Below, one piece after another: positions 9,367 to 18,942 of a stretch of 64,000 bases of DNA. Both the position numbers and the translations under genes were made by a program. Numbering within the stretch: the first letter of the stretch is position 1; each line of letters starts with the position of its first letter. A model generated the notes under the pieces. It worked only from the letters and a program-made list of their open reading frames with translations, was not told where the DNA came from and made no database searches. Source of the DNA: Rhodocyclaceae bacterium (lineage in GTDB: Bacteria; Pseudomonadota; Gammaproteobacteria; Burkholderiales; Rhodocyclaceae); the NCBI GenBank assembly GCA_019455325.1, contig JACFMQ010000009.1, positions 62,001-126,000 of the forward strand, in the 5' to 3' direction.

Positions 9367-10500
9367 TCAGGCGGCGCCGACCGCGTCCAGCGCCGTTTCC
9401 AGACGCTGCACCGTGCGCGCCGGATCGAGCAGCTTGTCGAGGCCGAAGAGGCCGATGCGGAAGCTGCGGAAATCGGCCGGCTCGTCGCACTGCAGCGGCA
9501 CGCCGGCGGCGGTCTGCAGGCCGGCGGCGATGAATTTCGCGCCGGACTGGATGTCCGGGTCGGCGGTGTAGCTGACGACCACGCCGGGCGCCTCGAAGCC
9601 GGGCGCGGCGACGCTGGGGTAGCCGCGCCCGGCGAGCAGCGCGCGCACGCGGCGGCCGAGGTCGAACTGCGCGTCGCGCATCGCGGCGAAGCCGTGCGCC
9701 TCGGTTTCGAGCATGACGTCGCGCAGCGTAGAGAGGCCGTCGGTCGGCATCGTCGCGTGGTAGGGGGCGCCGCCGGTCTCGTAGGCTTCCATGATCTGCA
9801 GCCACTTCTTCAGGTCGAGGGCGAAGCTGCTGCTGGTCGTCGCCTCGATGCGCTCGCGCGCCCGCGCGCCGAGCGCCACCAGCGCCGCGCACGGCGTGCC
9901 GCTCCAGCCCTTCTGCGGGGCGCTGACGAGGACGTCGACGTCGTTGGCGGCCATGTCCACCCAGACCGTGCCGGAGGCCACGCAGTCGAGCACGAAGAGG
10001 CCGCCGACCTCGCGCACCGCGGCGCCGACGGCGCGCAGGTAGTCGTCGGGCAGCAGGATGCCGGAGGCGGTCTCGACGTGCGGCGCGAAGACCACGTCCG
10101 GCCGCTGCCGGCGGATGGCGTCGACGACCTCGTCGACCGGCGCCGGCGCGAAGGGCGCCTGCGCTTCGGCGCCGGTCTTGCGGGCCTTGAGCACGAACTC
10201 CTCGGCGGGAATGCGCCCGGCCGCGAAGATCTGCGACCAGCGGTAGCTGAACCAGCCGTTGCGGATCACCAGCGCCTTGCCGCCGCCGGCGAACTGCCGC
10301 GCCACCGCTTCCATGCCGTAGGTGCCGCCGCCGGGCACGATGGCCGCGGCGCGCGCGCCATACACTGCTTTCAGGACGCGCGAGATGTCGGTCATGACGC
10401 CGCGGAAGCGCTGCGACATGTGGTTGAGCGAACGGTCGGTATAGACGACGGAATATTCGAGCAGGCCGTCGGCGTCGGGTCGGGTCGGCAGGGCGGGCAC
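9367..10500 (-). CDS. Class V aminotransferase (alanine-glyoxylate/serine-pyruvate type)
   Basis: 377-residue PLP enzyme. The cofactor Lys is Lys197 in SAPQKGWSGTP, preceded by the conserved LDCVASGTVWVD strand with the PLP-binding Asp. An N-terminal PGGGTYGMEAVARQF segment forms the phosphate-binding region. Members of this group transaminate alanine, serine or aspartate with glyoxylate or pyruvate; phosphonate aminotransferases are close relatives. The specificity cannot be read from sequence. The start MPALPTRPDA has an upstream GAGGAGAA ribosome binding site. It is co-directional with the FabH-like gene downstream and ubiB upstream (39-bp gap). Confidence 0.85.
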   Translation of the reverse strand: MPALPTRPDADGLLEYSVVYTDRSLNHMSQRFRGVMTDISRVLKAVYGARAAAIVPGGGTYGMEAVARQFAGGGKALVIRNGWFSYRWSQIFAAGRIPAEEFVLKARKTGAEAQAPFAPAPVDEVVDAIRRQRPDVVFAPHVETASGILLPDDYLRAVGAAVREVGGLFVLDCVASGTVWVDMAANDVDVLVSAPQKGWSGTPCAALVALGARARERIEATTSSSFALDLKKWLQIMEAYETGGAPYHATMPTDGLSTLRDVMLETEAHGFAAMRDAQFDLGRRVRALLAGRGYPSVAAPGFEAPGVVVSYTADPDIQSGAKFIAAGLQTAAGVPLQCDEPADFRSFRIGLFGLDKLLDPARTVQRLETALDAVGAA

Positions 10501-10539
10501 GGGGTTCTCCTCGCGGGCGGGTTTTTGAAAAGGTGCCGG

Positions 10540-12078
10540 TCAGTGCGTCAGCAGGGGCAGCGCCAGCAGCGCCGCCAGCAGCACGGCGACGGCCGTCAGC
10601 AGCCGGTTCTGCCGGCGCTGTCCGGCGGCGATCTCGGCCAAGAGCGGCGCCAGCTCCGGCGCGGCGGTGCGCGACAGCGCCCGGTGCGCGAGGCGCGGCA
10701 ACTGCGGCAGCGCCTGCGCCCAGTTCGGCGCCTCGGTCTGCAGCATCTTCCGCAGCCCGCGCCAGCCGACCTGTTCGCTCATCCAGCGTTCGAGGAAGGG
10801 CTTGGCCGTCTTCCACAGGTCGAGGTCCGGGTCGAGCTGGCGGCCGAGGCCCTCGATGTTCAACAGCGTCTTCTGCAGCATGACGAGCTGCGGCTGGATT
10901 TCCACGTTGAAGCGGCGCGAGGTCTGGAACAGGCGCAGCAGCACCTTGCCGAACGAGATCTCCTTCAGCGGCCGGTCGAAGATCGGTTCGCAGACCGCGC
11001 GGATCGCCGCCTCGAACTCGTCGACGCGCGTGTCGGGCGGCGCCCAGCCGGCCTCGACGTGCGCCTGCGCGACGCGCTTGTAGTCGCGCCGGAAGAAGGC
11101 GAGGAAATTCTGCGCCAGGTAGTTCTTGTCGGTGTCGGTGAGCGTGCCGACGATGCCGAAGTCGAGCGCGATGTAGCGGCCGCGCTTCTCGCCTTCGGTG
11201 GCGACGAAGATGTTGCCGGGGTGCATGTCGGCGTGGAAGAAGCCGTCGCGGAAGACCTGCGTGAAGAAGATCTCGACGCCGGCGCGCGAAAGCGCCTTGA
11301 GATCGATGCCGGCCTCGACCAGCGCCGCCTTCTGGCTGATCGGGATGCCGCGCATGCGCTCCATGACCATCACCGACGGCGTGCACCAGTCCCAGTACAC
11401 CTCGGGCACGACGAGCAGCGTCGAGCCCTCGAAGTTGCGCCGGAGCTGCGAGCAGTTGGAGGCCTCGCGCATCAGGTCGAGCTCGTCGCGCAGGTACTTG
11501 GCGAACTCGGCGACGACCTCGCGCGGCTTCAGCCGCTTGCCGTCCGACCAGACCTTCTCGACCAGCCCGGCGAGCGTGTCCATCAGTGCCAGGTCGTGCT
11601 CGATCACCGAGCGCATGTCCGGGCGCAGGATCTTCACCGCGACGTCGTGGCCGCCGTCCTCCTCCCGCAGCCGGGCGAGATGCACCTGCGCCACCGAGGC
11701 GCTGGCCACCGGCTCGGCGCTGAATTCGGCGAAGACCGCGCTGGCCGGCCTGCCGTAGGCCTTCTCGATCTCGGCCAGCGCCTGCGCCGACGAGAACGGC
11801 GGCACGCGGTCCTGCAGCTTGGCGAGTTCTTCGGCGATGTCCGGCGGCAGCAGGTCGCGGCGCGTGGACAGCACCTGCCCGAACTTGACGAAGATCGGCC
11901 CGAGCGCCTCCAGCGCCTTCCTGAGGCGCACCGCCTCGGGTTCGTCGAAGCGGCGCCAGAAGTGCAGCGCGCGCGAGATCGCCGCCAGCCGGCCGGAGGG
12001 CTCGTGTTCGAGCAGCATCTCGTCCAGCCCGTAGCGGCTGGAGACGGCGAGGATCCTGGCGAGGCGGAGGAGGCGCAT
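10540..12078 (-). CDS. ubiB: UbiB, ABC1-family atypical kinase for ubiquinone biosynthesis
   Basis: 512 residues, the normal UbiB length. The KxGQ motif of the family is seen in [16 protein letters not shown] (about residues 63-78). The A-rich nucleotide loop is [12 protein letters not shown], the catalytic region is [14 protein letters not shown], and the metal-binding DFG-like segment is ALDFGIVG. Two hydrophobic helices at the extreme C-terminus (about 490-510) anchor it to the inner membrane. UbiB supports aerobic ubiquinone synthesis as an ATPase of the Ubi complex. Here it is separate from ubiE/ubiJ, its usual partners, which are not in the window. Confidence 0.93.
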   Translation of the reverse strand: MRLLRLARILAVSSRYGLDEMLLEHEPSGRLAAISRALHFWRRFDEPEAVRLRKALEALGPIFVKFGQVLSTRRDLLPPDIAEELAKLQDRVPPFSSAQALAEIEKAYGRPASAVFAEFSAEPVASASVAQVHLARLREEDGGHDVAVKILRPDMRSVIEHDLALMDTLAGLVEKVWSDGKRLKPREVVAEFAKYLRDELDLMREASNCSQLRRNFEGSTLLVVPEVYWDWCTPSVMVMERMRGIPISQKAALVEAGIDLKALSRAGVEIFFTQVFRDGFFHADMHPGNIFVATEGEKRGRYIALDFGIVGTLTDTDKNYLAQNFLAFFRRDYKRVAQAHVEAGWAPPDTRVDEFEAAIRAVCEPIFDRPLKEISFGKVLLRLFQTSRRFNVEIQPQLVMLQKTLLNIEGLGRQLDPDLDLWKTAKPFLERWMSEQVGWRGLRKMLQTEAPNWAQALPQLPRLAHRALSRTAAPELAPLLAEIAAGQRRQNRLLTAVAVLLAALLALPLLTH

Positions 12079-12142
12079 CGGAAAGGCGCGGCAGCGGACG
12101 AAAGCGGCGAGTTTATCCCGAATCCGCGCGCCTGCGGCAGGC

Positions 12143-12180
12143 CGGCGCCGGCGATCTCCTGTCGGCGATCGCCGGCGCCG
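12143..12180. terminator. Strong GC hairpin between znuD-like gene and ubiB
   Basis: The inverted repeat GGCGCCGGCGATC / GATCGCCGGCGCC, extended by one outer C-G pair, gives a 14-bp perfect stem with a 10-nt loop. It lies 15 bases beyond the ubiB start side and just before the znuD-like 3' end. Both genes are on the minus strand, so it lies downstream of the receptor's upstream neighbour ubiB's promoter region and 5' of nothing else. There is no U tract on either strand, so a Rho-independent role is uncertain. It may instead protect mRNA ends or insulate the promoter. Confidence 0.45.
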
Positions 12181-12194
12181 CGCGGGTTACGGCC

Positions 12195-14264
12195 TCAGAA
12201 CGTCAGCCGCATGCCGACCGTCAGGCTGCGCCCGGCCAGCGGCGCGGCATGCTTGATGAAGGAGGCGTGGCTGTAGGCCAGCTCGTCGGTCAGGTTGCGC
12301 GCCTTGAGATAGACCAGCCAGGGCTGGCCCTGATACTTGCCGGCGTAGCGCACGCCCAGGTCGAGCAGGGTGTAGCCGGGGGTCTCGCTCTCGAACGCGG
12401 CGATCCGGTCCTGGCGCCCGACGCGGTACAGCTCGGCTTCGCCGCTCCAGTTCCCCCGGTCGAAATCGAGGCGCAGGCCGATGCGCTGCGCCGGGATGCG
12501 CGGCAGGTCGCGGTCGCCGCCGCCCGCGTCGAGGCGGGCGCGGACGGCGTCGCCGAACAGGGTGAGGCCGAAGGTCGGGTTCAACTGCCGGCGGATCCAT
12601 CCCTCGACGCCGTTGAAGACCGCGTCGCGCTGGCTGTATTCGATCAACTGGAAGTCCTCGTGCACGTCGAGCGTGCGCGCGTGGATGTAGTCCCGGACCC
12701 GGTTGTGGAAGACGCCGACCGAGAAGGTGGTGGGGCCGGCGGTCTTCTTCAGCGACAGGTCGACGTTGTGCGAGGTCTCGGCCTTCAGCCCGGGGTTGCC
12801 GCGCTCCCAGGTGTTGGTCGCCATGTGGATGCCCTGGGCGTACAGCTCCTCGGCCGTCGGCAGGCGCTGCGCGCGCGCGATCGACAGGCCGAGCGCGTGC
12901 CCGGGCGTGAAGTTCCACACCGCGCCGAGCGACACCGAGTTGCCGCGATGGCTGCGGTCGCGCTGGCCGGAGGCGACGTCGATGTCCTGCCATTCGTGGC
13001 GCAGCCCGGCCTCGAAGCGCCAGTCGCCGCGCGTGTATTCCTCGACCAGGAAGAGGGCGTTTTTGCGCGTCAGGGTCGGCGGCACGTAGGCTTCCTCGCC
13101 GTCGGCGCGGAAGTCGCGGCGCGAGGTCTGCAGGCCGATGACGCCGCGCAGGTCGCCGAGCGGCAGGTGTTCCAGCTCGATGCGGCCGTCGTGCGCCTGG
13201 CTGCGGAAGCGGGTGGCGACCTGTTTTCGGCCGTCTTCCTTCTCGATCTCGTCGTGCGCGTAGTCGGTGTACGCGGCGCGCAGGCGCAGGCGGGCGAAGC
13301 CGGGCAGCGGGTCGGACAGCTCGCCGCGCAGATCCCAGCGTTCGCTGTCGAGGGCGACGAAGGGCGTGCCGTGCGCGTGTTCGTCGTCGTGATCATGGTC
13401 GTCATCGTCGTGGTCGTGGCCGCCGCAGTGCAGGTGGCTGCCGTGCGGATGGCAGTCCTCGTATTCGTGGCTGTGGCCGGGCAGTCCGTAGTCGTTCTTC
13501 TGGCGGCTCCAGGCCAGGCCGAGGTAGCCGCGCGCGCCGATCCACGAAACGCCCAGGCTGCCGCTTTCCGTCTGGCTGTAGCTGCCCTCGACCCGGCTGC
13601 CGTCGTGCCAGCCGCCGCCGACGCGGTAGTCGCGCGCGTCGCGCTTCAGTCCTTCGGCGCGGATGGCCAGGTTGCCGGCGCCGGCGGTCAGCCCGAAGGC
13701 GCCGGCCGCCGAGCGGTCGGCGCTGCCGGCCTGCAGCTCGACGCTGCCGGCGATGCCCTTTTCGGGAATGGCCGTCGGCACGCGCTCGTCGAGCACGTTC
13801 ACCACGCCGCCGATGGCGCCGCCGCCGTAGGCCAGCGCCGACGGGCCGCGCAGCACCTCGATTTGGCGGCTGAGCATGGGTTCGAGGGCGACGGCGTGGT
13901 CCGGGCTGATGGTCGAGGCGTCCATGATCTCGGCGCCGTCGGACAGCACCTTGACCCGCGGGCCGTCCATGCCGCGGATGACCGGTCGGCTGGCGCCGGC
14001 GCCGAAGTGGCTGGCGGCGATGCCCGGCTCGCCGGCGAGGGTCTCGCCGAGGGTGGCGGCGCGGCGGGCGACCAGGGCGTCGCCGGAGAGGACGCTGACC
14101 GGCGTGCTCATGGCGTCGCTGTCGAGCGCCAGCGCGCTGGCGGACACGGTGACCGCCGGCAGTTCGTGGACCGGCTCGTCGGCGAGCGCGGCGGGCGGGG
14201 CGAAGGCCAGCATCAGGCCGACGGCGAGCGGCCGGCGGAGGGGATTCGGGGTGTGGGAAGACAT
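12195..14264 (-). CDS. znuD: TonB-dependent outer-membrane receptor, ZnuD-like (zinc uptake)
   Basis: 689 residues with a signal peptide (cleavage near ALADEP). A plug domain follows, with the IRGMDGPRVKVLSDG and EVLRGPSALAYGGGAIGGVVN motifs, and then a beta barrel ending in the terminal aromatic residue Phe (GMRLTF). An extracellular loop near residues 270-310 is extremely His/Asp-rich (HSHEYEDCHPHGSHLH, then HDHDDDDHDHDDEHAHG). This matches the metal-capturing loop of ZnuD, the zinc receptor of Neisseria. The start MSSHTPNPLRR at 14264 carries an AAGGAA ribosome binding site. It appears to be co-transcribed with the small exported protein 118 bp upstream, behind a Zur-like palindrome. Confidence 0.88.
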   Translation of the reverse strand: MSSHTPNPLRRPLAVGLMLAFAPPAALADEPVHELPAVTVSASALALDSDAMSTPVSVLSGDALVARRAATLGETLAGEPGIAASHFGAGASRPVIRGMDGPRVKVLSDGAEIMDASTISPDHAVALEPMLSRQIEVLRGPSALAYGGGAIGGVVNVLDERVPTAIPEKGIAGSVELQAGSADRSAAGAFGLTAGAGNLAIRAEGLKRDARDYRVGGGWHDGSRVEGSYSQTESGSLGVSWIGARGYLGLAWSRQKNDYGLPGHSHEYEDCHPHGSHLHCGGHDHDDDDHDHDDEHAHGTPFVALDSERWDLRGELSDPLPGFARLRLRAAYTDYAHDEIEKEDGRKQVATRFRSQAHDGRIELEHLPLGDLRGVIGLQTSRRDFRADGEEAYVPPTLTRKNALFLVEEYTRGDWRFEAGLRHEWQDIDVASGQRDRSHRGNSVSLGAVWNFTPGHALGLSIARAQRLPTAEELYAQGIHMATNTWERGNPGLKAETSHNVDLSLKKTAGPTTFSVGVFHNRVRDYIHARTLDVHEDFQLIEYSQRDAVFNGVEGWIRRQLNPTFGLTLFGDAVRARLDAGGGDRDLPRIPAQRIGLRLDFDRGNWSGEAELYRVGRQDRIAAFESETPGYTLLDLGVRYAGKYQGQPWLVYLKARNLTDELAYSHASFIKHAAPLAGRSLTVGMRLTF

Positions 14265-14382
14265 CGGAAGATTCCTTTTCGTGCGGTCGGAGCGTGCGGG
14301 CGGCCGCCCAACGGGCGGCGTCCGACGGCGGGCGGTGACGAAGGACAGCCGCCGGGAGGCGCGTGCGCTCCCCGGCGGTGCG

Positions 14383-14775
14383 TCAGGCGACGGACACGAA
14401 AAGGGCGGGCGGCGCGCGGCAGCGTGGCCGGGGCGCGAGGCGGCCGGCGCCGCGGAAGGAGGCGGGGAGGAATGCGGGCGTCCGGTTCGCCGACTGGAAT
14501 CCCGCCGCGTCGGCGGCGAGCGGCGGCAGGTCGACGCCGGCGAGCGCCAGGCAGGCCAGGCACGGCGTATCGGCGGCATGCTCCGCGGGGTCGTCGTGCG
14601 CCTCGCCCTGGGCGTGCGTCGCCTCGCCGACGTGCCCGATGAGGTGCGCGTGTACCCCGACCTGCGCCACCAGCAGCACGGCCGCCAGCACGAGCGGCCA
14701 GAGCCACGCGCTGCGCCGGACGGAAGGGCGGCGCAGCGCCGCGAGGCGGGCGCGGATGCGAAGGCGGGACGACAT
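14383..14775 (-). CDS. Small exported His/Cys-rich protein (DUF2946/CopL-like)
   Basis: 130 residues. A basic N-terminus is followed by one hydrophobic segment (SAWLWPLVLAAVLLVAQ, about 22-38). A periplasmic stretch is rich in His and acidic residues (HAHLIGHVGEATHAQGEAHD) and carries a CLACLAL motif. A spaced Cys pair after a His-rich linker is typical of DUF2946-type proteins found next to metal receptors and copper genes. Direct biochemical function is unknown; metal binding in the periplasm is inferred. It is the first gene after a 17-bp palindrome (14807-14823) and precedes the ZnuD-like receptor, so it is probably part of a zinc-responsive unit. Confidence 0.7.
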   Translation of the reverse strand: MSSRLRIRARLAALRRPSVRRSAWLWPLVLAAVLLVAQVGVHAHLIGHVGEATHAQGEAHDDPAEHAADTPCLACLALAGVDLPPLAADAAGFQSANRTPAFLPASFRGAGRLAPRPRCRAPPALFVSVA

Positions 14776-14806
14776 GAGGCCGGATTCTACGCAAGCCGGT
14801 CTTTAT

Positions 14807-14823
14807 ATGCAACAGTGTTGCAT
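14807..14823. promoter_or_regulatory. Perfect 17-bp palindrome, putative Zur box
   Basis: ATGCAACA-G-TGTTGCAT has perfect 8-bp arms around one base. It is 31 bp upstream of the start of the His/Cys-rich gene, i.e. over the expected promoter of that gene and znuD. Size and symmetry fit Fur-superfamily (Zur) operators. The assignment to Zur is inferred from the ZnuD-like target; the sequence alone does not name the regulator. Confidence 0.6.
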
Positions 14824-14856
14824 TTGCCGGCGGATGAAAGAACGACGCAAACACCT

Positions 14857-14951
14857 ACCGCAGAGACGCAGAGGCGCAGAGGGAGCGCAGAGAAAGGCAA
14901 AGGAGAAAAGGTTTTCTCTGCGTCATCTCTGCGTCTCTGCGCCTCTGCGGT
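14857..14951. repeat. MITE-like inverted repeat of GCAGAG units, copy A
   Basis: Two ~39-bp imperfect inverted arms are built of repeated GCAGAGRCGCAGAG motifs (left ACCGCAGAGACGCAGAGG, right ending CGCCTCTGCGGT) around a short A-rich centre. A second copy with longer perfect arms lies at 42245-42340. The shared outer bases AACGTCC suggest a defined element end. No transposase is present. It lies between the zinc operon promoter and argS, outside both coding regions. Confidence 0.85.
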
Positions 14952-15022
14952 GGACGTTCGCCTTTCCCTGATCCCCCGCCCCCCGCAGCGCGCGCGCCGC
15001 CGGGGTCTCGCGGCCGATCCGC

Positions 15023-15028
15023 TATAAT
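15023..15028 (+). promoter_or_regulatory. Consensus -10 box for argS
   Basis: TATAAT lies 28 bp upstream of the argS ATG in an otherwise GC-rich gap. No good -35 hexamer is seen at 17 bp, so the promoter assignment rests on the -10 only. Confidence 0.45.
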
Positions 15029-15056
15029 CGCCGGTTTCGATGTCCCGACGAGTGCC

Positions 15057-16817
<1,761 letters not shown>

Positions 16818-16824
16818 CCCATCC

Positions 16825-17415
16825 ATGAGCCGCGACATGAAACCCAAACGCGCCCCGGCCCGCCGGAAATCCGCCGGCAGCACGCTGGTCGGCCTGTTCA
16901 TCGGCCTCGTCCTTGGCATCGTCGGCGCCGCGGCGGTGGTCTGGTACATCAACAAGATGCCGACGCCGTTCAAGCAGCCGCCGGTGCAGCCGGCGGCCGA
17001 GGCCGGCAAGGCGCCGCCGGCGGACGGGCCGGCGCCGCTGCCGGGCAAGCCGGGCGACCCGGTGCCGGAGAAGCGCTTCCAGTTCTACGACATCCTGCCG
17101 GGCAAGAGCGAGGCGCAGGTCGAGGGCGCGACGGCGGCGCCGGAGGCGAAGGAGAAGGCCGGGGAGGCGCCCGCCGCCGCCAAGGAGGCGATCTTCCTCC
17201 AGGCCGGTTCCTTCCAGACCCCGGACGACGCCGACAACCAAAAGGCGAAGCTCGCGTTATTGGGCATGGAGGCCGCCATCCAGCAGGTGATGGTGCAGGA
17301 TCGGGTGTGGTATCGCGTCCGCCTCGGGCCGTATGCGAAGATCGAGGAAGTGAACAAGGTGCGCGCCGAACTCGCCCGCCAGGGCATCGAGGCGGCCGTG
17401 GTCAAGAAGGATTGA
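16825..17415 (+). CDS. SPOR-domain membrane protein (FtsN-like)
   Basis: 196 residues: a short cytoplasmic basic tail, one transmembrane helix (about 21-45, STLVGLFIGLVLGIVGAAA), a Pro/Ala-rich periplasmic linker, and a C-terminal SPOR domain (about 120-196, IFLQAGSFQTPDDAD to GIEAAVVKKD). SPOR domains bind glycan strands stripped of stem peptides at division septa, so a role in cell division or septal peptidoglycan is likely. It starts 7 bp after argS and is followed by dsbA, a gene order common in betaproteobacteria. Confidence 0.85.
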   Translation: MSRDMKPKRAPARRKSAGSTLVGLFIGLVLGIVGAAAVVWYINKMPTPFKQPPVQPAAEAGKAPPADGPAPLPGKPGDPVPEKRFQFYDILPGKSEAQVEGATAAPEAKEKAGEAPAAAKEAIFLQAGSFQTPDDADNQKAKLALLGMEAAIQQVMVQDRVWYRVRLGPYAKIEEVNKVRAELARQGIEAAVVKKD

Positions 17416-17435
17416 GAACCCAGGAGAACGCAAGG

Positions 17436-18086
17436 ATGAAGAAACGCAGCTTCCTCAACACCGTCGCCGGCCTCGCCGTCGCCCTCGTCCTCGGCGCCGG
17501 CGCGGCGCAGGCCCAGCAACCGACGCCGGGCCGCGACTACGCGCCGATCGTGCCGGCGCAGCCCGGCGACAATCCGGGCAAGATCGAGATCGTCGAGTTC
17601 TTCTCCTACGGCTGCCCGCACTGCAAGGAGTTCCACCCGCTGGTCAGCAAGTGGGCGGCGGCGCTGCCGGCCGACGTCTCGTTCAAGCGCGTGCCGGTGT
17701 CCTTCGGCCGCGCCCAGTGGTTCAACCTCTCCCGCCTGTACTACGCCGCCGAGGCCATCGGCGAGCTCGGCCGCCTCGACGACGCGGCCTTCGTCGCGCT
17801 GCACGAGAAGAACGTCAAGCTCTACGACGACGCGACGATCAACCAGTTCGCCGTGCAGCAGGGCGTCGACGGCCGCAAGTTCGCCGACGCCTACAACGCC
17901 TTCGGCGTGAAGAGCAAGGCGCAGCGCGGCGACCAGATGGCGCAGGCGTACAAGATCCAGGGCGTGCCGGCGATCGCGGTGGACGGCCGCTACCTGGTGC
18001 TCAACGAGGGTCTGACGAGCTACGAGGATCTGCTCGCGCGCACCGACCGGCTGATCGCCAAGGCGCGCGCCGAACGGAAGAAATGA
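17436..18086 (+). CDS. dsbA: Thiol:disulfide interchange protein DsbA
   Basis: 216 residues, a periplasmic oxidase that introduces disulfide bonds into exported proteins. A signal peptide (residues 1-26, cleaved after AQA) precedes a thioredoxin fold with an inserted helical domain. The active site is Cys60-Pro-His-Cys63 in FFSYGCPHCKEF, the classical DsbA CPHC, and the cis-Pro loop is GVPAIAV. The start at 17436 has an AGGAGAACG ribosome binding site 21 bp after the SPOR gene. DsbB is not in the window. Confidence 0.95.
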   Translation: MKKRSFLNTVAGLAVALVLGAGAAQAQQPTPGRDYAPIVPAQPGDNPGKIEIVEFFSYGCPHCKEFHPLVSKWAAALPADVSFKRVPVSFGRAQWFNLSRLYYAAEAIGELGRLDDAAFVALHEKNVKLYDDATINQFAVQQGVDGRKFADAYNAFGVKSKAQRGDQMAQAYKIQGVPAIAVDGRYLVLNEGLTSYEDLLARTDRLIAKARAERKK

Positions 18087-18090
18087 GGCG

Positions 18091-18891
18091 GTGAACGCAG
18101 CGTCCGGTCCCGCAGAAACCCGCAGCCCGCTGCGGGTTTTTGTTACCGGCGCCTCCAGCGGCATCGGCGCCGCGCTGGCCCGCCATTACGCCGCCGAGGG
18201 CGCGATCCTCGGCCTCGCCGCGCGCCGCGCCGAGGCGCTCGCCGCGCTGGCGGCGACGCTGCCCGGCGAACACGCGGTCTACGCCCTCGACGTCGCCGAC
18301 GCGCCGGCATTGGCCGCCGCCGCCGCCGACTTCGTCGGCCGCTTCGGCGCGCCCGACGTGGTCATCGCCAACGCCGGCGTCTCCGCCGGCACGCTCACCG
18401 AGTACGGCGAGGATCTGGCGGTCTTCCGGCGCATCATGGACACCAACGTCTACGGCATGGCCGCGACCTTCGCGCCGTTCATCGCGCCGATGCTGGCGGC
18501 CGGCGACGTCGGCCGGCGCCGGCTGGTCGGCATCGCCTCGGTCGCCGGCATCCGCGGCCTGCCCGGCGCCGAGGCCTACAGCGCGTCGAAGGCGGCGGCG
18601 ATCGCCTACCTGGAGAGCCTGCGCCTGGAAATGCGGCCGCGCGGCCTGAAGGTGGTGACCATCGCGCCCGGCTACATCGAGACGCCGATGACCGCGGTCA
18701 ATCCCTACCCGATGCCCTTCCTGCTGCCGGCCGACGCGGCGGCGCGCCGCTTCGCCGCGGCCATCGCGCGTGGCGCGAGCTATACGGTGATCCCGTGGCC
18801 GATGGGCGTCGTCGCCAAGATCCTGCGGCTGCTGCCGAACGGGCTGTACGACCGCCTCTTCGTCGGGGCGCCGCGCAAGCCGCGTCTATAA
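18091..18891 (+). CDS. Short-chain dehydrogenase/reductase
   Basis: 266 residues with the Rossmann glycine motif TGASSGIG (about 20-27), the NAG motif (VIANAGVSAG), the catalytic Ser (VGIASVAG) and YSASK tetrad. After the fold come PGYIETPM and a C-terminal hydrophobic stretch. Classical SDRs are NAD(P)-dependent alcohol/ketone oxidoreductases; the substrate is unknown. The start is taken as GTG at 18091, 4 bp after the dsbA stop. The first strand (LRVFVTGASS) needs a start before about 18127 and no ATG is available. A terminator-like hairpin (18116-18141) lies inside the first codons. Confidence 0.85.
   Translation: MNAASGPAETRSPLRVFVTGASSGIGAALARHYAAEGAILGLAARRAEALAALAATLPGEHAVYALDVADAPALAAAAADFVGRFGAPDVVIANAGVSAGTLTEYGEDLAVFRRIMDTNVYGMAATFAPFIAPMLAAGDVGRRRLVGIASVAGIRGLPGAEAYSASKAAAIAYLESLRLEMRPRGLKVVTIAPGYIETPMTAVNPYPMPFLLPADAAARRFAAAIARGASYTVIPWPMGVVAKILRLLPNGLYDRLFVGAPRKPRL
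18116..18141 (+). terminator. Rho-independent terminator-like hairpin inside the SDR 5' end
   Basis: AAACCCGCAG-CCCG-CTGCGGGTTT forms a perfect 10-bp stem with a 4-nt loop, followed directly by T residues (TTTTTG). Its position 30 bp after dsbA makes it the natural dsbA terminator. It also encodes residues RSPLRVF of the next gene. It may act as a partial terminator/attenuator of read-through into the SDR. Confidence 0.7.
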
Positions 18892-18942
18892 TCCGCGACT
18901 GAACGAGAGCAACCCCCCGACCGAACGATCCGGAGCAAGGCC

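Noticed and set aside
12143-12180. Bidirectional Rho-independent terminator
   Set aside because: The stem is strong, but neither strand has a T tract and both flanking genes are co-directional; kept only as an uncertain hairpin.
12249-14642. Plus-strand open frame of about 800 codons opposite the ZnuD-like receptor
   Set aside because: It runs through the whole receptor gene in antisense and has no recognisable domain; the receptor's signal peptide, plug and barrel are unmistakable.
14857-14951. Possible CRISPR array or tandem-repeat locus because of repeated GCAGAG units
   Set aside because: The repeats are short, unspaced and arranged as two inverted arms; there are no spacers of uniform length and no cas genes.
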